From assembly GCA_002480015.1 (NCBI GenBank), contig DLQD01000093.1:1-27967 (forward strand): a DNA stretch of 27,967 nt, read 5' to 3'. Numbering within the stretch: the first letter of the stretch is position 1; each line of letters starts with the position of its first letter. Below are positions 14,979 through 23,173 of the stretch, in pieces. Both the position numbers and the translations under genes were made by a program. Below the pieces are notes generated by a model that saw nothing but the letters and a program-made list of their open reading frames with translations, was not told the origin of the DNA and did no database searches. The stretch is from Opitutia bacterium UBA7441 (GTDB lineage: Bacteria > Verrucomicrobiota > Verrucomicrobiia > Opitutales > Coraliomargaritaceae).

Positions 14979-16985
14979 TTAGAATTTAAAACGCACGCCG
15001 ACGCGCAGGCTCCGGCCAGGTTGCGGTGCCACCTCCTTAAGGAAGGAGCTGTGGTGGCGGATTGCTTCGTCCAGCAGGTTGCGAGCTTGGGCGAAAAGCG
15101 TCCACTCTCCGCTCTTCATGACAAAGCTGCGCGAGAGGTCTAGTTGCAGTTCGGTGAAGCCGTCTGTCTCGTGCTCGTTCGGTGCGGTGTTGGTCTGTAC
15201 GAAGTTGTGGCGTAGCAATAGGCCGGTCGACCACGGCCCGTGGTCGACGCGGACTTTACCACCGATGCGTAGTGGTGGGATCCGCGGCAGGTCTTCATTG
15301 GTGTCTTCGTTGGTCGCGCACACATAGTCGGCCAGTAGGCCGAGCCTCACGGATGTGTCGCCGGACTGGTTGGCGAGGTAATCGACCTCAGCTTCGAAGC
15401 CCCAGAACAGGGCATCGACTGCAGTAAACTGATAGACCAGGAGTTCGTCTATTTCGGCGCCGGTTTCGGCCGCGAAGATGTAGTCCTCGAAGTAGGTGTA
15501 GAAGGCCGAAACCGAAGCGGACCAATCCCTACCGCTGTAGCTGTAGCGGACATCCACGCCATAGGCGGTTTCTAGGTCGAGGTCGTCATCGCCGAGCTCG
15601 TATTGCTCGGTCGCGAGGTGTGGCCCGTCCGCATAGAGTTCGGTCGAAATCGCATGGCGCTGCGAGCGTTGCAATGAGAGCGCCAGCGAATGATCTTCTG
15701 CAAACTTCCAGGTGGCGTTCAATGCGAAGCTCAGAGCAGTGCCCGAATAGCTGCTAGCCGCGCCCTCGGCGTCGATCGATTGGTGCTCCACCCGGGCGCC
15801 GAAGTCCCAGTGTAGTTCGTCGCCGTGGATGTGTTCACTGACAAAGAAAGCCTGATTCCGCGTGGTGGCCGCAGGAGTGAAGGCTTCTTCGCCGATTGCC
15901 GAAAAGTCCGTGTCGGAGACTTGCACACCAGCGACGCCTTCGTCGAAGAAGCCGAGCGGCCCGTGGGCGATCTCGCCGCGGAATTCCCAACCTTCATTCT
16001 CGAATTTGGTTCCGGTTTCATCGCCCTCCAGTTCGGTGTGTTCGTAGTCGGTGTAGCCCAAGCGGAAGCGTGCGGCCTCAATCCATGCGAGCGGCTCGAT
16101 CAAGACCAATTCGGCGTCGTAGCGCTTGCGATCTAGATAGATCGAGACGGATTCCTCGCCATGTTCGTCTTCGTGTTGGTGACTGTGCCCGGGCACCCCG
16201 TAGCGCGATGCATAACTGGCGAAGGAGAGGCCGAAGTAACTGCCTTGGTCGAGAAACCAAGTGCCACCGACGGAATAGGCATCGGTTTCGAAGAAGCTGT
16301 TTTCGAGGGTGCCACTCACTGATTCAGCATCGCCCGGGATGTCATAATTGTCGTTCTCCCGTTTCAGGCCGGTCACGCTGATCGCCCAGCTTTCACCACC
16401 AGCCTTCGCGTAACCAAGCGCGCTTTCGCCGTCTGTTGCGGTGTCGTGGCTGAGCTCAAGGCCGCCTTCAATCGTGCCGAGTTCGGTAACCGGTGTGCGG
16501 GGGATCTCCCGGCCGATCACGTTGACGACCCCGCCGATGGCGGAGCTGCCGTAGAGAAGGGTGGAGGGGCCGCGGAGGATTTCGACGCGCTCGACCAAGA
16601 GGGGCTCGGTAGCGACGGCGTGGTCGGGGCTGGTACTGGAGGCGTCGAGTGCTTCGATCCCGGAATCCAGGATACGCACCCGCGGGCCGTCAAAGCCGCG
16701 GATGATCGGTCGGCTCGCGCCGCCTCCGAAGCTGGTGGAGGTGACGCCGAGCTGTCCGTCCAGCAGGTCGCCTAGTGTCGAGCCCGATTGCTGCTGAATA
16801 TCCTCGGAATTGAGCGCACTGAAGGGGCTGGCGAAGTCTTTGATCGCGCGGGCTGTCGGCCCGGCCGAGACGATGTAATCGTCGAGTTGGTCAATCGGCC
16901 CTCTGGTTTGGCCGGAGAGCGCGTTAAAAGAAAGTGGAATCGCGGCGCAGAGTAGCGCACCGCACTTGAAAGAAAAGTGATGCAT
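14979..16985 (-). CDS. ZnuD-like TonB-dependent outer-membrane receptor with His-rich loop
   Basis: Outer-membrane TonB-dependent transporter of 668 residues from the chosen ATG. A signal peptide (about 1-25) precedes the plug domain, which shows the RPIIRGFDGPRVRILDSG and VERVEILRGPSTLLYGSSAIGGVVNVI signatures. A 22-strand barrel follows and ends in a C-terminal aromatic residue (VRFKF). A barrel loop at about 264-278 reads GVPGHSHQHEDEHGE, with His at 267, 269, 271 and 275, and is very like the metal-binding loop region of ZnuD zinc receptors. Zinc or another transition metal is therefore the likely cargo (inference). A GTG at 17024 could start the protein 13 residues earlier, but then the signal peptide would be displaced. 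It is the second gene after the His/Cys-rich small protein, with a conspicuous inverted repeat between them. Confidence 0.9.
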   Translation of the reverse strand: MHHFSFKCGALLCAAIPLSFNALSGQTRGPIDQLDDYIVSAGPTARAIKDFASPFSALNSEDIQQQSGSTLGDLLDGQLGVTSTSFGGGASRPIIRGFDGPRVRILDSGIEALDASSTSPDHAVATEPLLVERVEILRGPSTLLYGSSAIGGVVNVIGREIPRTPVTELGTIEGGLELSHDTATDGESALGYAKAGGESWAISVTGLKRENDNYDIPGDAESVSGTLENSFFETDAYSVGGTWFLDQGSYFGLSFASYASRYGVPGHSHQHEDEHGEESVSIYLDRKRYDAELVLIEPLAWIEAARFRLGYTDYEHTELEGDETGTKFENEGWEFRGEIAHGPLGFFDEGVAGVQVSDTDFSAIGEEAFTPAATTRNQAFFVSEHIHGDELHWDFGARVEHQSIDAEGAASSYSGTALSFALNATWKFAEDHSLALSLQRSQRHAISTELYADGPHLATEQYELGDDDLDLETAYGVDVRYSYSGRDWSASVSAFYTYFEDYIFAAETGAEIDELLVYQFTAVDALFWGFEAEVDYLANQSGDTSVRLGLLADYVCATNEDTNEDLPRIPPLRIGGKVRVDHGPWSTGLLLRHNFVQTNTAPNEHETDGFTELQLDLSRSFVMKSGEWTLFAQARNLLDEAIRHHSSFLKEVAPQPGRSLRVGVRFKF

Positions 16986-16988
16986 GGA

Positions 16989-17060
16989 ATTGAAATCTAA
17001 AGTTGAAGTAACCCGCCGCGGCACATGCTGCGGCAGGCGAGTCTGAACTTAGATTTCAAT
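16989..17060 (-). promoter_or_regulatory. Nested inverted repeat over the receptor gene's translation start region
   Basis: ATTGAAATCTAA (16989-17000) and its perfect complement TTAGATTTCAAT (17049-17060) flank 48 bases. The pairing extends by GTT/AAC with one bulged base. Inside is a second hairpin: GCCGCGGC (17015-17022), loop ACAT, GCTGCGGC (17027-17034). The outer arm starts on the upstream gene's stop codon. The other arm ends 3 bases before the receptor ATG, so the folded RNA would mask the initiation region. No protein or ligand can be assigned. Confidence 0.55.
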
Positions 17061-17408
17061 CGGGGGTGCCCGTGCTTGCAGGCGATGCTGTGACGCATGG
17101 GCATGGAGCCGTTCATGGACTGGCTCGAAGTGGAAGCGTTCGTAACGATTGCGCTCGGGTAGGGTTAGATCGATGACCGGGGCGTCGGTTCCTTGCAGCG
17201 CAATAACGCCACAGTAGTGCCCGTCCTCGTGGCTTTTTGCCGGTGCGTCGTCCGGCACAGTGCCGCATCCGTGCGCACAGCCAGGGGCGATGTCCGCGTG
17301 CAGCCAGCCGTGCAGTGCTGGGCTCACGCCTGCTAGGGACAGGATGAAAATCCATGCGGCCAACAATGCACAGGCCACCCGGGTATGGGTGCTCCGGTCT
17401 TGTGGCAT
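17049..17408 (-). CDS. Small exported His/Cys-rich protein, putative metal binder
   Basis: Protein of 119 residues from the ATG at 17408, not assigned to a family. One hydrophobic segment at about 11-32 looks like a signal peptide or membrane anchor. After it come HGWLH, a cluster with Cys44, His46 and Cys48 (CAHGC), then His60, His64 and Cys66 (SHEDGHYC), and a His-rich tail (His93, 98, 102, 104, 108). This density of metal ligands, together with the adjacent His-loop TonB receptor, suggests a periplasmic metal-binding or metal-handling role. It loosely recalls the small DUF2946-type proteins seen near metal genes, but I cannot confirm that. The reading frame extends upstream to 17519, but those codons overlap the likely promoter and I left them out. 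It is the first gene of a two-gene unit. Confidence 0.6.
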   Translation of the reverse strand: MPQDRSTHTRVACALLAAWIFILSLAGVSPALHGWLHADIAPGCAHGCGTVPDDAPAKSHEDGHYCGVIALQGTDAPVIDLTLPERNRYERFHFEPVHERLHAHASQHRLQARAPPIEI

Positions 17409-17431
17409 GATTAGGATGTTCACATTCGTAT

Positions 17432-17459
17432 GGAGTATGCCTGTGACTCTACCCGTCAA
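17432..17459 (-). promoter_or_regulatory. Candidate promoter of the His/Cys-rich protein and TonB receptor unit
   Basis: On the minus strand, TTGACG (17454-17459) and TACTCC (17432-17437) are separated by 16 bases and lie 24 bases before the ATG at 17408. Just upstream, at 17468-17478, is TGAAAATCTAA, which resembles the TTGAAATCTAA arms near 17000 and 17055. It could be a regulator site. The -10 match is weak. Confidence 0.3.
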
Positions 17460-17531
17460 GTGAGGAGTTAGATTTTCAGCAAATGAATCCGCCATTGCCA
17501 GCGCTTCGAAATTCAGCACAAACTACCATCA

Positions 17532-18782
17532 ATGGATCTTATTATTGGTATCGTTATTGGCTTATTTCTGGGGGCTGCGCTTGTTTATTTCGTGCTCAAC
17601 AGCAACCATGCGAAGACGAAGGAAGCGCTCGCCCGTCTCGAGGCGCAGCACGCTGCCGAATTGAAAAGTGCGGAGGAAAAACTCGCCTTGTTGGAGCAAG
17701 CCCGCGCTCAGCTCAAAGAGAGTTTTCAAGCGCTCTCCTCTGAAGCGCTTTCGCGCAACAACGAGTCCTTTCTTAATCTCGCCAAGTCCACCCTCGAAAA
17801 ATACCAGGAGGGCGCGAAGGGCGATCTGGAAAAGCGCCAAGAGGCGATCCATCAAACCGTCGAGCCCGTAGGCCTCGCACTGAAAGCCTTCAACGAGCGC
17901 GTCGAAAAGATCGAAGAGCGCCGCACCCAAACCGACGCCTCCCTTAAGCAGCAACTTCAGCAGCTGGCCGAGTCGCAGGTCCAGCTCAGTAGGACGACCG
18001 GCAGCCTCGTGCAAGCCCTCCGTGCGCCGCAAGTCCGCGGCCAATGGGGCGAGATGCAGCTTCGCCGTACGGTCGAAATGGCTGGCATGATCAACCGCGT
18101 GGACTTCCTCGAGCAAGCCTCCGTCGACTCGGCCGATGGGCAGCGCCAGCGCCCTGATATGCTGATTAATCTGCCCAATGGGCGGCAGGTGGTCGTCGAC
18201 TCGAAGGTGCCGCTCGCCGCTTACCTCGACGCTTTACAGTCGGACAATCCGGACGTGCAGAAAGAACGTATGATCGCTCACGCCCGCCATATTCGCGACC
18301 ACATTAAGGGGCTCTCTGCCAAGTCCTATTGGACGCAGTTCGATAACGCACCCGAGTTCGTCGTTCTCTTTATCCCCAACGAAACGATCTTCAGCGCCGC
18401 GTTGGAGCAAGACCCGATGCTGATCGAGCAGGGTGTAAACAACCAAGTCATCCTTGCCACGCCGACTACTCTGATCGCCCTACTTAAGGCCATTGCCTTC
18501 GGCTGGCAGCAAGAGGCCATCGCTCGTGAGGCTAAGGAGATTGCCGCCCTCGGTAAGGAACTCTATGAGCGCATTGGCGTCGTCACTGGCCACTTCGCTA
18601 AACTCGGTAAAAGCCTCGACCAAACGGTTGGTCATTACAACAAGGCGATTAGCTCTGTCGAGAGCCGTCTTCTGGTGACGGCCCGGAAGTTCGAAGCCCT
18701 CGACAGTGCCGCCCCCGATCCACTCCCCGAGCCCGCCGCCATCGAAAAGCAGCCAGCGCTGCCGAAGGAAGAGGACGCATGA
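17532..18782 (+). CDS. rmuC: RmuC family DNA recombination protein
   Basis: Protein of 416 residues with an N-terminal membrane anchor (about 3-22), a long coiled coil (about 25-160) and a C-terminal nuclease-like RmuC domain. The family signature RAPQVRGQWGEMQLRR lies at 164-179. The PDMLINLP...VVVDSKVPL region (Asp209, Asp223-Ser-Lys225) matches the PD-(D/E)XK-like core. RmuC limits DNA inversions at short inverted repeats in E. coli; its biochemical activity is still poorly defined. The stop codon overlaps the start of the Smr gene (ATGA), so the two are translationally coupled. No obvious Shine-Dalgarno is seen. Confidence 0.94.
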   Translation: MDLIIGIVIGLFLGAALVYFVLNSNHAKTKEALARLEAQHAAELKSAEEKLALLEQARAQLKESFQALSSEALSRNNESFLNLAKSTLEKYQEGAKGDLEKRQEAIHQTVEPVGLALKAFNERVEKIEERRTQTDASLKQQLQQLAESQVQLSRTTGSLVQALRAPQVRGQWGEMQLRRTVEMAGMINRVDFLEQASVDSADGQRQRPDMLINLPNGRQVVVDSKVPLAAYLDALQSDNPDVQKERMIAHARHIRDHIKGLSAKSYWTQFDNAPEFVVLFIPNETIFSAALEQDPMLIEQGVNNQVILATPTTLIALLKAIAFGWQQEAIAREAKEIAALGKELYERIGVVTGHFAKLGKSLDQTVGHYNKAISSVESRLLVTARKFEALDSAAPDPLPEPAAIEKQPALPKEEDA

Positions 18783-19075
18783 GCGAAGACGACGCCATCG
18801 AATTCGAGATCAACGGCATACTTGACCTCCACACCTTCCGGCCATCTGAGGTCGGCGAGCTGGTGCCGGACTATATCGAGCTCTGCCTGGAAAAAGACAT
18901 TCGCCGCATCCGTATCATCCACGGCAAGGGCATTGGCACCCTCCGGGAGACGGTGCATGCGCTCCTCAAACGCGATCCGCGCGTCGAGCGCTTCCAGTTA
19001 GCCGACCAGCCGGAAGGTGGGTGGGGTGCTACCATCGCCTGGCTTACGCACGCAGGGCGCGCGGAGAGCACATAG
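18779..19075 (+). CDS. Small Smr-domain protein (MutS2 C-terminal type)
   Basis: A 98-residue protein made almost entirely of one Smr domain. Characteristic elements are LDLHTF near 16-21, IIHGKGIGTLR at about 46-56 and GGWGATIAWL near the end. Smr domains act as nicking nucleases or RNA endonucleases. In bacteria, MutS2/Smr proteins are linked to recombination control and rescue of collided ribosomes. The ATG overlaps the rmuC stop by four bases, which favours a joint role, perhaps in processing branched or structured nucleic acid (inference). The next gene is convergent, 93 bases away, with no clear terminator between. Confidence 0.88.
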   Translation: MSEDDAIEFEINGILDLHTFRPSEVGELVPDYIELCLEKDIRRIRIIHGKGIGTLRETVHALLKRDPRVERFQLADQPEGGWGATIAWLTHAGRAEST

Positions 19076-19168
19076 CGAATGGCGGAGGTCAAATCGTCTT
19101 TTTGGACCGTTACGCCTTAATTCGGAATTTGCGCTTTGCTATCGATCATTCTCCTGTCCGGACTGTGT

Positions 19169-20641
19169 TTACGAAAAGCGCTTCCAAGCCGAAGGAATGA
19201 AGAGCACCAGGACCGCGTACAGCTCCAGGCGGCCGAGGATCATGAGCAGGGAGAGGAAGATCTTCGTGCTACTGCGCAGGAACTGGAAATTCTCCGTTGG
19301 ACCCACTTCTTCGAAGCCGGGACCGATATTAAATAAAGTCGCCTGCACGCAGGAAAAGACCCCGGCAAAGGAAAGGTTGGGCTCGTTCGCGGAGACGAAG
19401 AGCATCGCCAGGAGTTGAAGCGCCGTCATCAGGATGATGAAGAGCACCACGCTGTGGATCGCTCGCTCGCTGAGCGTCTGCCCGCCCATCCGCATTGGTA
19501 TCGTGACATTCGGCCGAAAGGCGTGAGTGATGCTGCGCGTCGCCGCGCGTATCGCGATCACGATACGCACGACTTTCACGCCGCCACTGGTCGAGCCGGA
19601 GCAGCCGCCGATGAACATTACGAGCAAGAGTGTCATCTCAGCGGGGGGGAGCCACTGATTGAAATCTGTGGTCGCGTAGCCAGTCGTAGTGATAATCGAG
19701 ACAGCTTGAAAGGCGGAGACGCGTAGCGATTCGTGGTCGGGCAACTGCCCTGTCAGATCCACCAGGAAAACCATCAGCAGTAGCGTAGTGCCTGCGACCA
19801 ATCCATAGAACCAATACACCTCATTGCTTTGCCGGAGGATATGTGTCTGTCCGCGGAATAGGCGGATGATGTAGACGAAGGTTGTCCCGCTGACGAGCAT
19901 GAAGACAATCGAGATCCATTCCAGGGTCGGGCTCTGGAACTGCCCCATGCTCATCGCCTCGGTGCTGAAGCCACCGGTCGAGACGGTCGTCATGGCGTGA
20001 TTGATCGCTTGAAACCAATCCATGCCGCCGAGCTTGTAGGCAATCGCACAGGCGCTCGACAAGCCGAGGTAAAAAAGCATCAGAAGAAAGGCGCCGCTCT
20101 GGATACGCCCGTGGTCGAAGTCGGCCGAGGTGCCGGAGGATTCGTTACTGAATAAAATTTTCGCTCCCGCCCCGAGCGAGGAGAGGATGGCCACGAAAAA
20201 GACGACCACCCCAAGTCCTCCCGCCCACTGGCTCATCGAACGCCAGATGAGCAAACTCTTCGGAAATTCGTGGAAGTCGGAGTAGGCGGTTGCCCCGGTC
20301 GTTGTCAGCCCGGAAGCGCTCTCGAAGATCGCATCGGCGATGCTCCCGTTCACATGGGTGAGTATGTAGGGTAGGGCGCCGATGAATGTAGCCAGTATCC
20401 ATGAGATGCCAATGACGAAGAGCGCTTCGCGGCGGAACAGTTTGGCCTCCCCTTTTCGCCCGAGGATGTGGCAAATGAGTGCGATCCCGATCGACACCGC
20501 GACCGTCAAAATAAAGGCTTGGATCGAATCATCGCGGATCGATTCGCCTAGAAGAAGCCCCGCGCAGGCGCACAAAGCGAATACGGCCGACAATGCCAGT
20601 AAGACCATACTCAGGAGCTTATAGATGATCGCGCTGTTCAT
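19169..20641 (-). CDS. trkH: TrkH/KtrB-type potassium transporter membrane subunit
   Basis: Pore-forming subunit of the Trk/Ktr K+ uptake system, 490 residues with about 10-12 membrane segments. Four pore-loop signatures can be read: SASGLTTTGAT, TTVSTGGFST, ITTTGYATTDFNQW, and LFNIGPGFEEVGPT. These include the selectivity-filter glycines of the superfamily. It lies 3 bases downstream of trkA on the same strand, so the transporter and its cytosolic gate are made together. Confidence 0.95.
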   Translation of the reverse strand: MNSAIIYKLLSMVLLALSAVFALCACAGLLLGESIRDDSIQAFILTVAVSIGIALICHILGRKGEAKLFRREALFVIGISWILATFIGALPYILTHVNGSIADAIFESASGLTTTGATAYSDFHEFPKSLLIWRSMSQWAGGLGVVVFFVAILSSLGAGAKILFSNESSGTSADFDHGRIQSGAFLLMLFYLGLSSACAIAYKLGGMDWFQAINHAMTTVSTGGFSTEAMSMGQFQSPTLEWISIVFMLVSGTTFVYIIRLFRGQTHILRQSNEVYWFYGLVAGTTLLLMVFLVDLTGQLPDHESLRVSAFQAVSIITTTGYATTDFNQWLPPAEMTLLLVMFIGGCSGSTSGGVKVVRIVIAIRAATRSITHAFRPNVTIPMRMGGQTLSERAIHSVVLFIILMTALQLLAMLFVSANEPNLSFAGVFSCVQATLFNIGPGFEEVGPTENFQFLRSSTKIFLSLLMILGRLELYAVLVLFIPSAWKRFS

Positions 20642-20644
20642 AGC

Positions 20645-21994
20645 TTAGACCAGACTGGCCAATACGGCTTTTTGCTGTGACTCACTCACGATTAAAACCA
20701 CCCGGTCGCCCGCGAGGATGATGTCGTCGGCAGCAGGCACCTTGGCTTTGAACTTATGTAAGAGCGCGACGAAGACGGCTCCAGCAGGGAGTTGGATATC
20801 TTTGATTTTTTTGCCTACGCAGGGGCTGGAGTGTTTGATTCGCACTTCCACGATCTGGCCCCCGCCACCGGGCACCTCGGCCAGCTTGGCGCTGGATTCG
20901 CTGGATAAATTCCGCAACATGAACTCGGCAGTCGCTTGACGCGGGGAAACCACGACTTCGATGCCGAGCATGGTTTTTAAAATGCCGAGAAGTTGGTCGT
21001 AGTCGCCCTTGTTAATGACCAGCTGTACGTGGTCGGCACCGAGCTTGGCGGCCTGAAGGCAGGTGAGAATGTTTTCCTCGTCGTCCTTCGTGCAAGCCAC
21101 AAAATAATCAGCGCCACCGATTTGCTCCTCTTCAAGTAAACGAAGCGAGGTGGCGTCGCCATGGATCACCGTTATGTTTGGGAAACGCTCGGCTAGCGAG
21201 CGGCACTTGGCCTTGTCTTTTTCGATCACCCGCACTTTGAAGCGCGGGTTGGTCAAGAGGCGGATCAGGCTGATGGCCGTCTCGCTCCCGCCGAAGAGCA
21301 CTACACGGGCGATGTCGATCTTGTGCGCTGGATCGAAGCGTTCGCGCAGGGTGAAGAGCTCCTCCGGATGCCCGAAGAGCGTGACAATGTCGCCTTCCTC
21401 CAACAACGAATCCGCACTGGCCACTTCTGAAGTGCCCTCGCGTTGTATGTAGCCGATCCGCACGCGCGGGTCGAGCTTCAGGTCCTTCAGTTTTTTCCCG
21501 ATCAGGCGTGACTTAGCCGCCACCTTTTGTTGCTGCACCTCGATCTGGCCACGGGCAAAGTTCTCGACCGCCACGCGGCCGGCGCTACGGATTTCCTTGG
21601 CCAGTTCCACGGCACAAATGGCCTCTGGGTTGACCAGTAGATCGATCCCGAAGTGGAGTTGGTAGTTGATCACCGAGTTGTCGCTGTAAGTCTCGTCGTG
21701 GATCCGCGCGATAGTGTTCTTCGCGCCGAGCCCCTTTGCCAGTGAGCAGGAGATCACATTCGTCCGGTCGTCGCTCGTCATCGCCAGGAAGGCGTCGCAT
21801 GAAGCCACGTCCACATCTACGAGCTGGCGCGCCGAGCTGCCGTTGCCATGGATGATGCGCGCGTTTTGCTCCTCGTCCAGCTTCTCGCAGCGGACTTCCG
21901 ATTGCTCGATGAGGGTCACGTTGTGCCCCGCCGCGGAAAGCGTCGTGCAAAGATTGTGGCCGACCTCGCCGGCGCCTATAATAATAATCTTCAT
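20645..21994 (-). CDS. trkA: Trk potassium uptake regulatory subunit TrkA
   Basis: Cytosolic NAD(H)/nucleotide-binding gating subunit of 449 residues in two repeats, each an RCK-N Rossmann domain plus an RCK-C domain, as in gammaproteobacterial TrkA. The first Rossmann motif GAGEVG is at 7-12. The second repeat begins near 228 and has GGSETA at 235-240, lacking the usual third glycine, so its nucleotide binding may differ. RCK-C segments are at about 145-220 and 370-449. It precedes trkH by 3 bases. The 5' leader contains a short hairpin at 22024-22040. Confidence 0.95.
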   Translation of the reverse strand: MKIIIIGAGEVGHNLCTTLSAAGHNVTLIEQSEVRCEKLDEEQNARIIHGNGSSARQLVDVDVASCDAFLAMTSDDRTNVISCSLAKGLGAKNTIARIHDETYSDNSVINYQLHFGIDLLVNPEAICAVELAKEIRSAGRVAVENFARGQIEVQQQKVAAKSRLIGKKLKDLKLDPRVRIGYIQREGTSEVASADSLLEEGDIVTLFGHPEELFTLRERFDPAHKIDIARVVLFGGSETAISLIRLLTNPRFKVRVIEKDKAKCRSLAERFPNITVIHGDATSLRLLEEEQIGGADYFVACTKDDEENILTCLQAAKLGADHVQLVINKGDYDQLLGILKTMLGIEVVVSPRQATAEFMLRNLSSESSAKLAEVPGGGGQIVEVRIKHSSPCVGKKIKDIQLPAGAVFVALLHKFKAKVPAADDIILAGDRVVLIVSESQQKAVLASLV

Positions 21995-22023
21995 ATATGA
22001 AAAATGCCTATTGTGACGGCTCC

Positions 22024-22040
22024 CTCTGGCATTTCCAGAG
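22024..22040. promoter_or_regulatory. Short hairpin in the trkA leader
   Basis: CTCTGG (22024-22029) and CCAGAG (22035-22040) pair around a 5-base loop. On the plus strand it is followed by TTTTATTT, like a weak intrinsic terminator, but no plus-strand gene reads into it. On the minus strand it falls in the trkA leader, about 30 bases before the start codon. Confidence 0.25.
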
Positions 22041-22067
22041 TTTTATTTGATGGCCAAAAGATGGCGC

Positions 22068-22132
22068 ATGAATGATGAATGATGACGAATGCGACATTTA
22101 GAATCAGTCATTATTCATCCGCCATCCGTCAT
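22068..22132. repeat. Low-complexity GAATGAT-type inverted repeat island
   Basis: GAATGAT units run from 22068 to 22091. Their complement appears as TCATTATTCATC at 22108-22119, matching 22074-22085 at 11 of 12 bases, followed by CCATCCGTCAT. The island abuts the palindrome at 22132-22160. It has no coding function and looks like a degenerate repeat element. Confidence 0.5.
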
Positions 22133-22160
22133 TTTGTAGCGGGCTTTGCCCGCTACAAAA
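22132..22160. repeat. REP-like perfect palindrome overlapping the epimerase stop
   Basis: TTTTGTAGCGGGC (22132-22144) and its exact complement (22148-22160) are separated by TTT. The stem is 13 bp with GTAG feet on both strands, a feature of RAYT-associated REPs. On the minus strand the epimerase stop codon TAG (22155-22153) lies in the stem, so the hairpin may also act as a terminator or mRNA 3' end. Confidence 0.6.
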
Positions 22161-23079
22161 GCGCCACTTCCACCCCGAAGGTCGCGCTCTTGCCGCCACC
22201 GACGGCATGCAGGCCTTTGCCGTGCTCGGGGCTATTTGGAGGCCCCATCCAGGGCTCTACGCAGTAAAAGGGGCTGTTCGGTGATTCCGTCCAGACGACG
22301 AAGGCGTTCCAGGTCGAGTAGGTGTTCGAGTCGCTCAGGATGCGGATACCGATGTCCTCCTCGCCGCCGTTTGGGCCGAAGACCGCGGTGTCTCCTTTTA
22401 GACGCGTGTAAATGCGGTCACTATTGGCCGGGCTCCCAAAAGAAGTGTCGCGATCCCAGCCTTTATCTACAGGGAGGAGGGAGCCGTCTGGCGCATGAGT
22501 GAAGCATTTTTTGGCCGGGAGCTCGAAGCGATAGTCGTTTCGCCGCAGGCCTGCGTGCCAGGGTAGGGCGAAATAGAAATGATGCCCTGCTGACCAGAGA
22601 ATCGGCTCGTCGCCTAGATTGTCGAGCCGGAGAAAGACTTTAAAGGACACCGCCTCGAAAGCATAGCGCACGGTAAAACGATAGTTGAAGGGGTAGGCTG
22701 CTTTTGCCCCTTCATCGGGTTGGAGCTCAGCAGTGAAGCCACTTTCGTCGATCGAGACCATCTCGAAGTGCCCATCTCTCGCGATCCCGTGATTGGGCAT
22801 GGGCCGAACGGCGCCTTTCTGGTCTCTCCAAAGCCCGATCTGGCCTTTATGAAAAGTGCGTCCGCAAAACGGGAATAAAATGGGATTGCCACCTCGAATA
22901 TGGGCGAAGTTTTCGAAGCGGGTCGCCTCGGGCCAATGAATCACATCGCGCACCGAGCCGTCAGCCATGCGCAGGTTCCAGTTCATTAAACGCGCCCCCA
23001 GTTCCGGCCGTGCCAGATAAGTCGAAGGCCCACAGTTCCAGCGGTGTAATTGCACCCCATTGTAGTCGATCGTTTCCAT
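22153..23079 (-). CDS. Aldose 1-epimerase-like (galactose mutarotase family) protein
   Basis: Protein of 308 residues with the galactose mutarotase-like beta-sandwich. Residues expected for sugar binding and catalysis are present: GGNPILFPFCGR at 63-74, PNHGIAR with His97, SAGHHFYF with His167 and CVEPWMGPPN with Glu275 as the likely general base. The pattern is closer to the YeaD/LacX-like subgroup than to classical GalM. The sugar substrate, perhaps a hexose or hexose phosphate, is unknown. The gene stands alone, divergent from nfeD, and its stop codon lies within a perfect palindrome. Confidence 0.83.
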   Translation of the reverse strand: METIDYNGVQLHRWNCGPSTYLARPELGARLMNWNLRMADGSVRDVIHWPEATRFENFAHIRGGNPILFPFCGRTFHKGQIGLWRDQKGAVRPMPNHGIARDGHFEMVSIDESGFTAELQPDEGAKAAYPFNYRFTVRYAFEAVSFKVFLRLDNLGDEPILWSAGHHFYFALPWHAGLRRNDYRFELPAKKCFTHAPDGSLLPVDKGWDRDTSFGSPANSDRIYTRLKGDTAVFGPNGGEEDIGIRILSDSNTYSTWNAFVVWTESPNSPFYCVEPWMGPPNSPEHGKGLHAVGGGKSATFGVEVALL

Positions 23080-23173
23080 GGGGCTTTTGTATGCACAGCT
23101 CCGCCCGAGGTTGAAAGATGAAATTTTCCGGAGAGGAGAGCCGCTTGCCCGTCGTCCTATGCAGCATATGTAG

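Noticed and set aside
22068..22160. CRISPR-like array
   Set aside because: Units are too short, unspaced and inverted; there are no cas genes.
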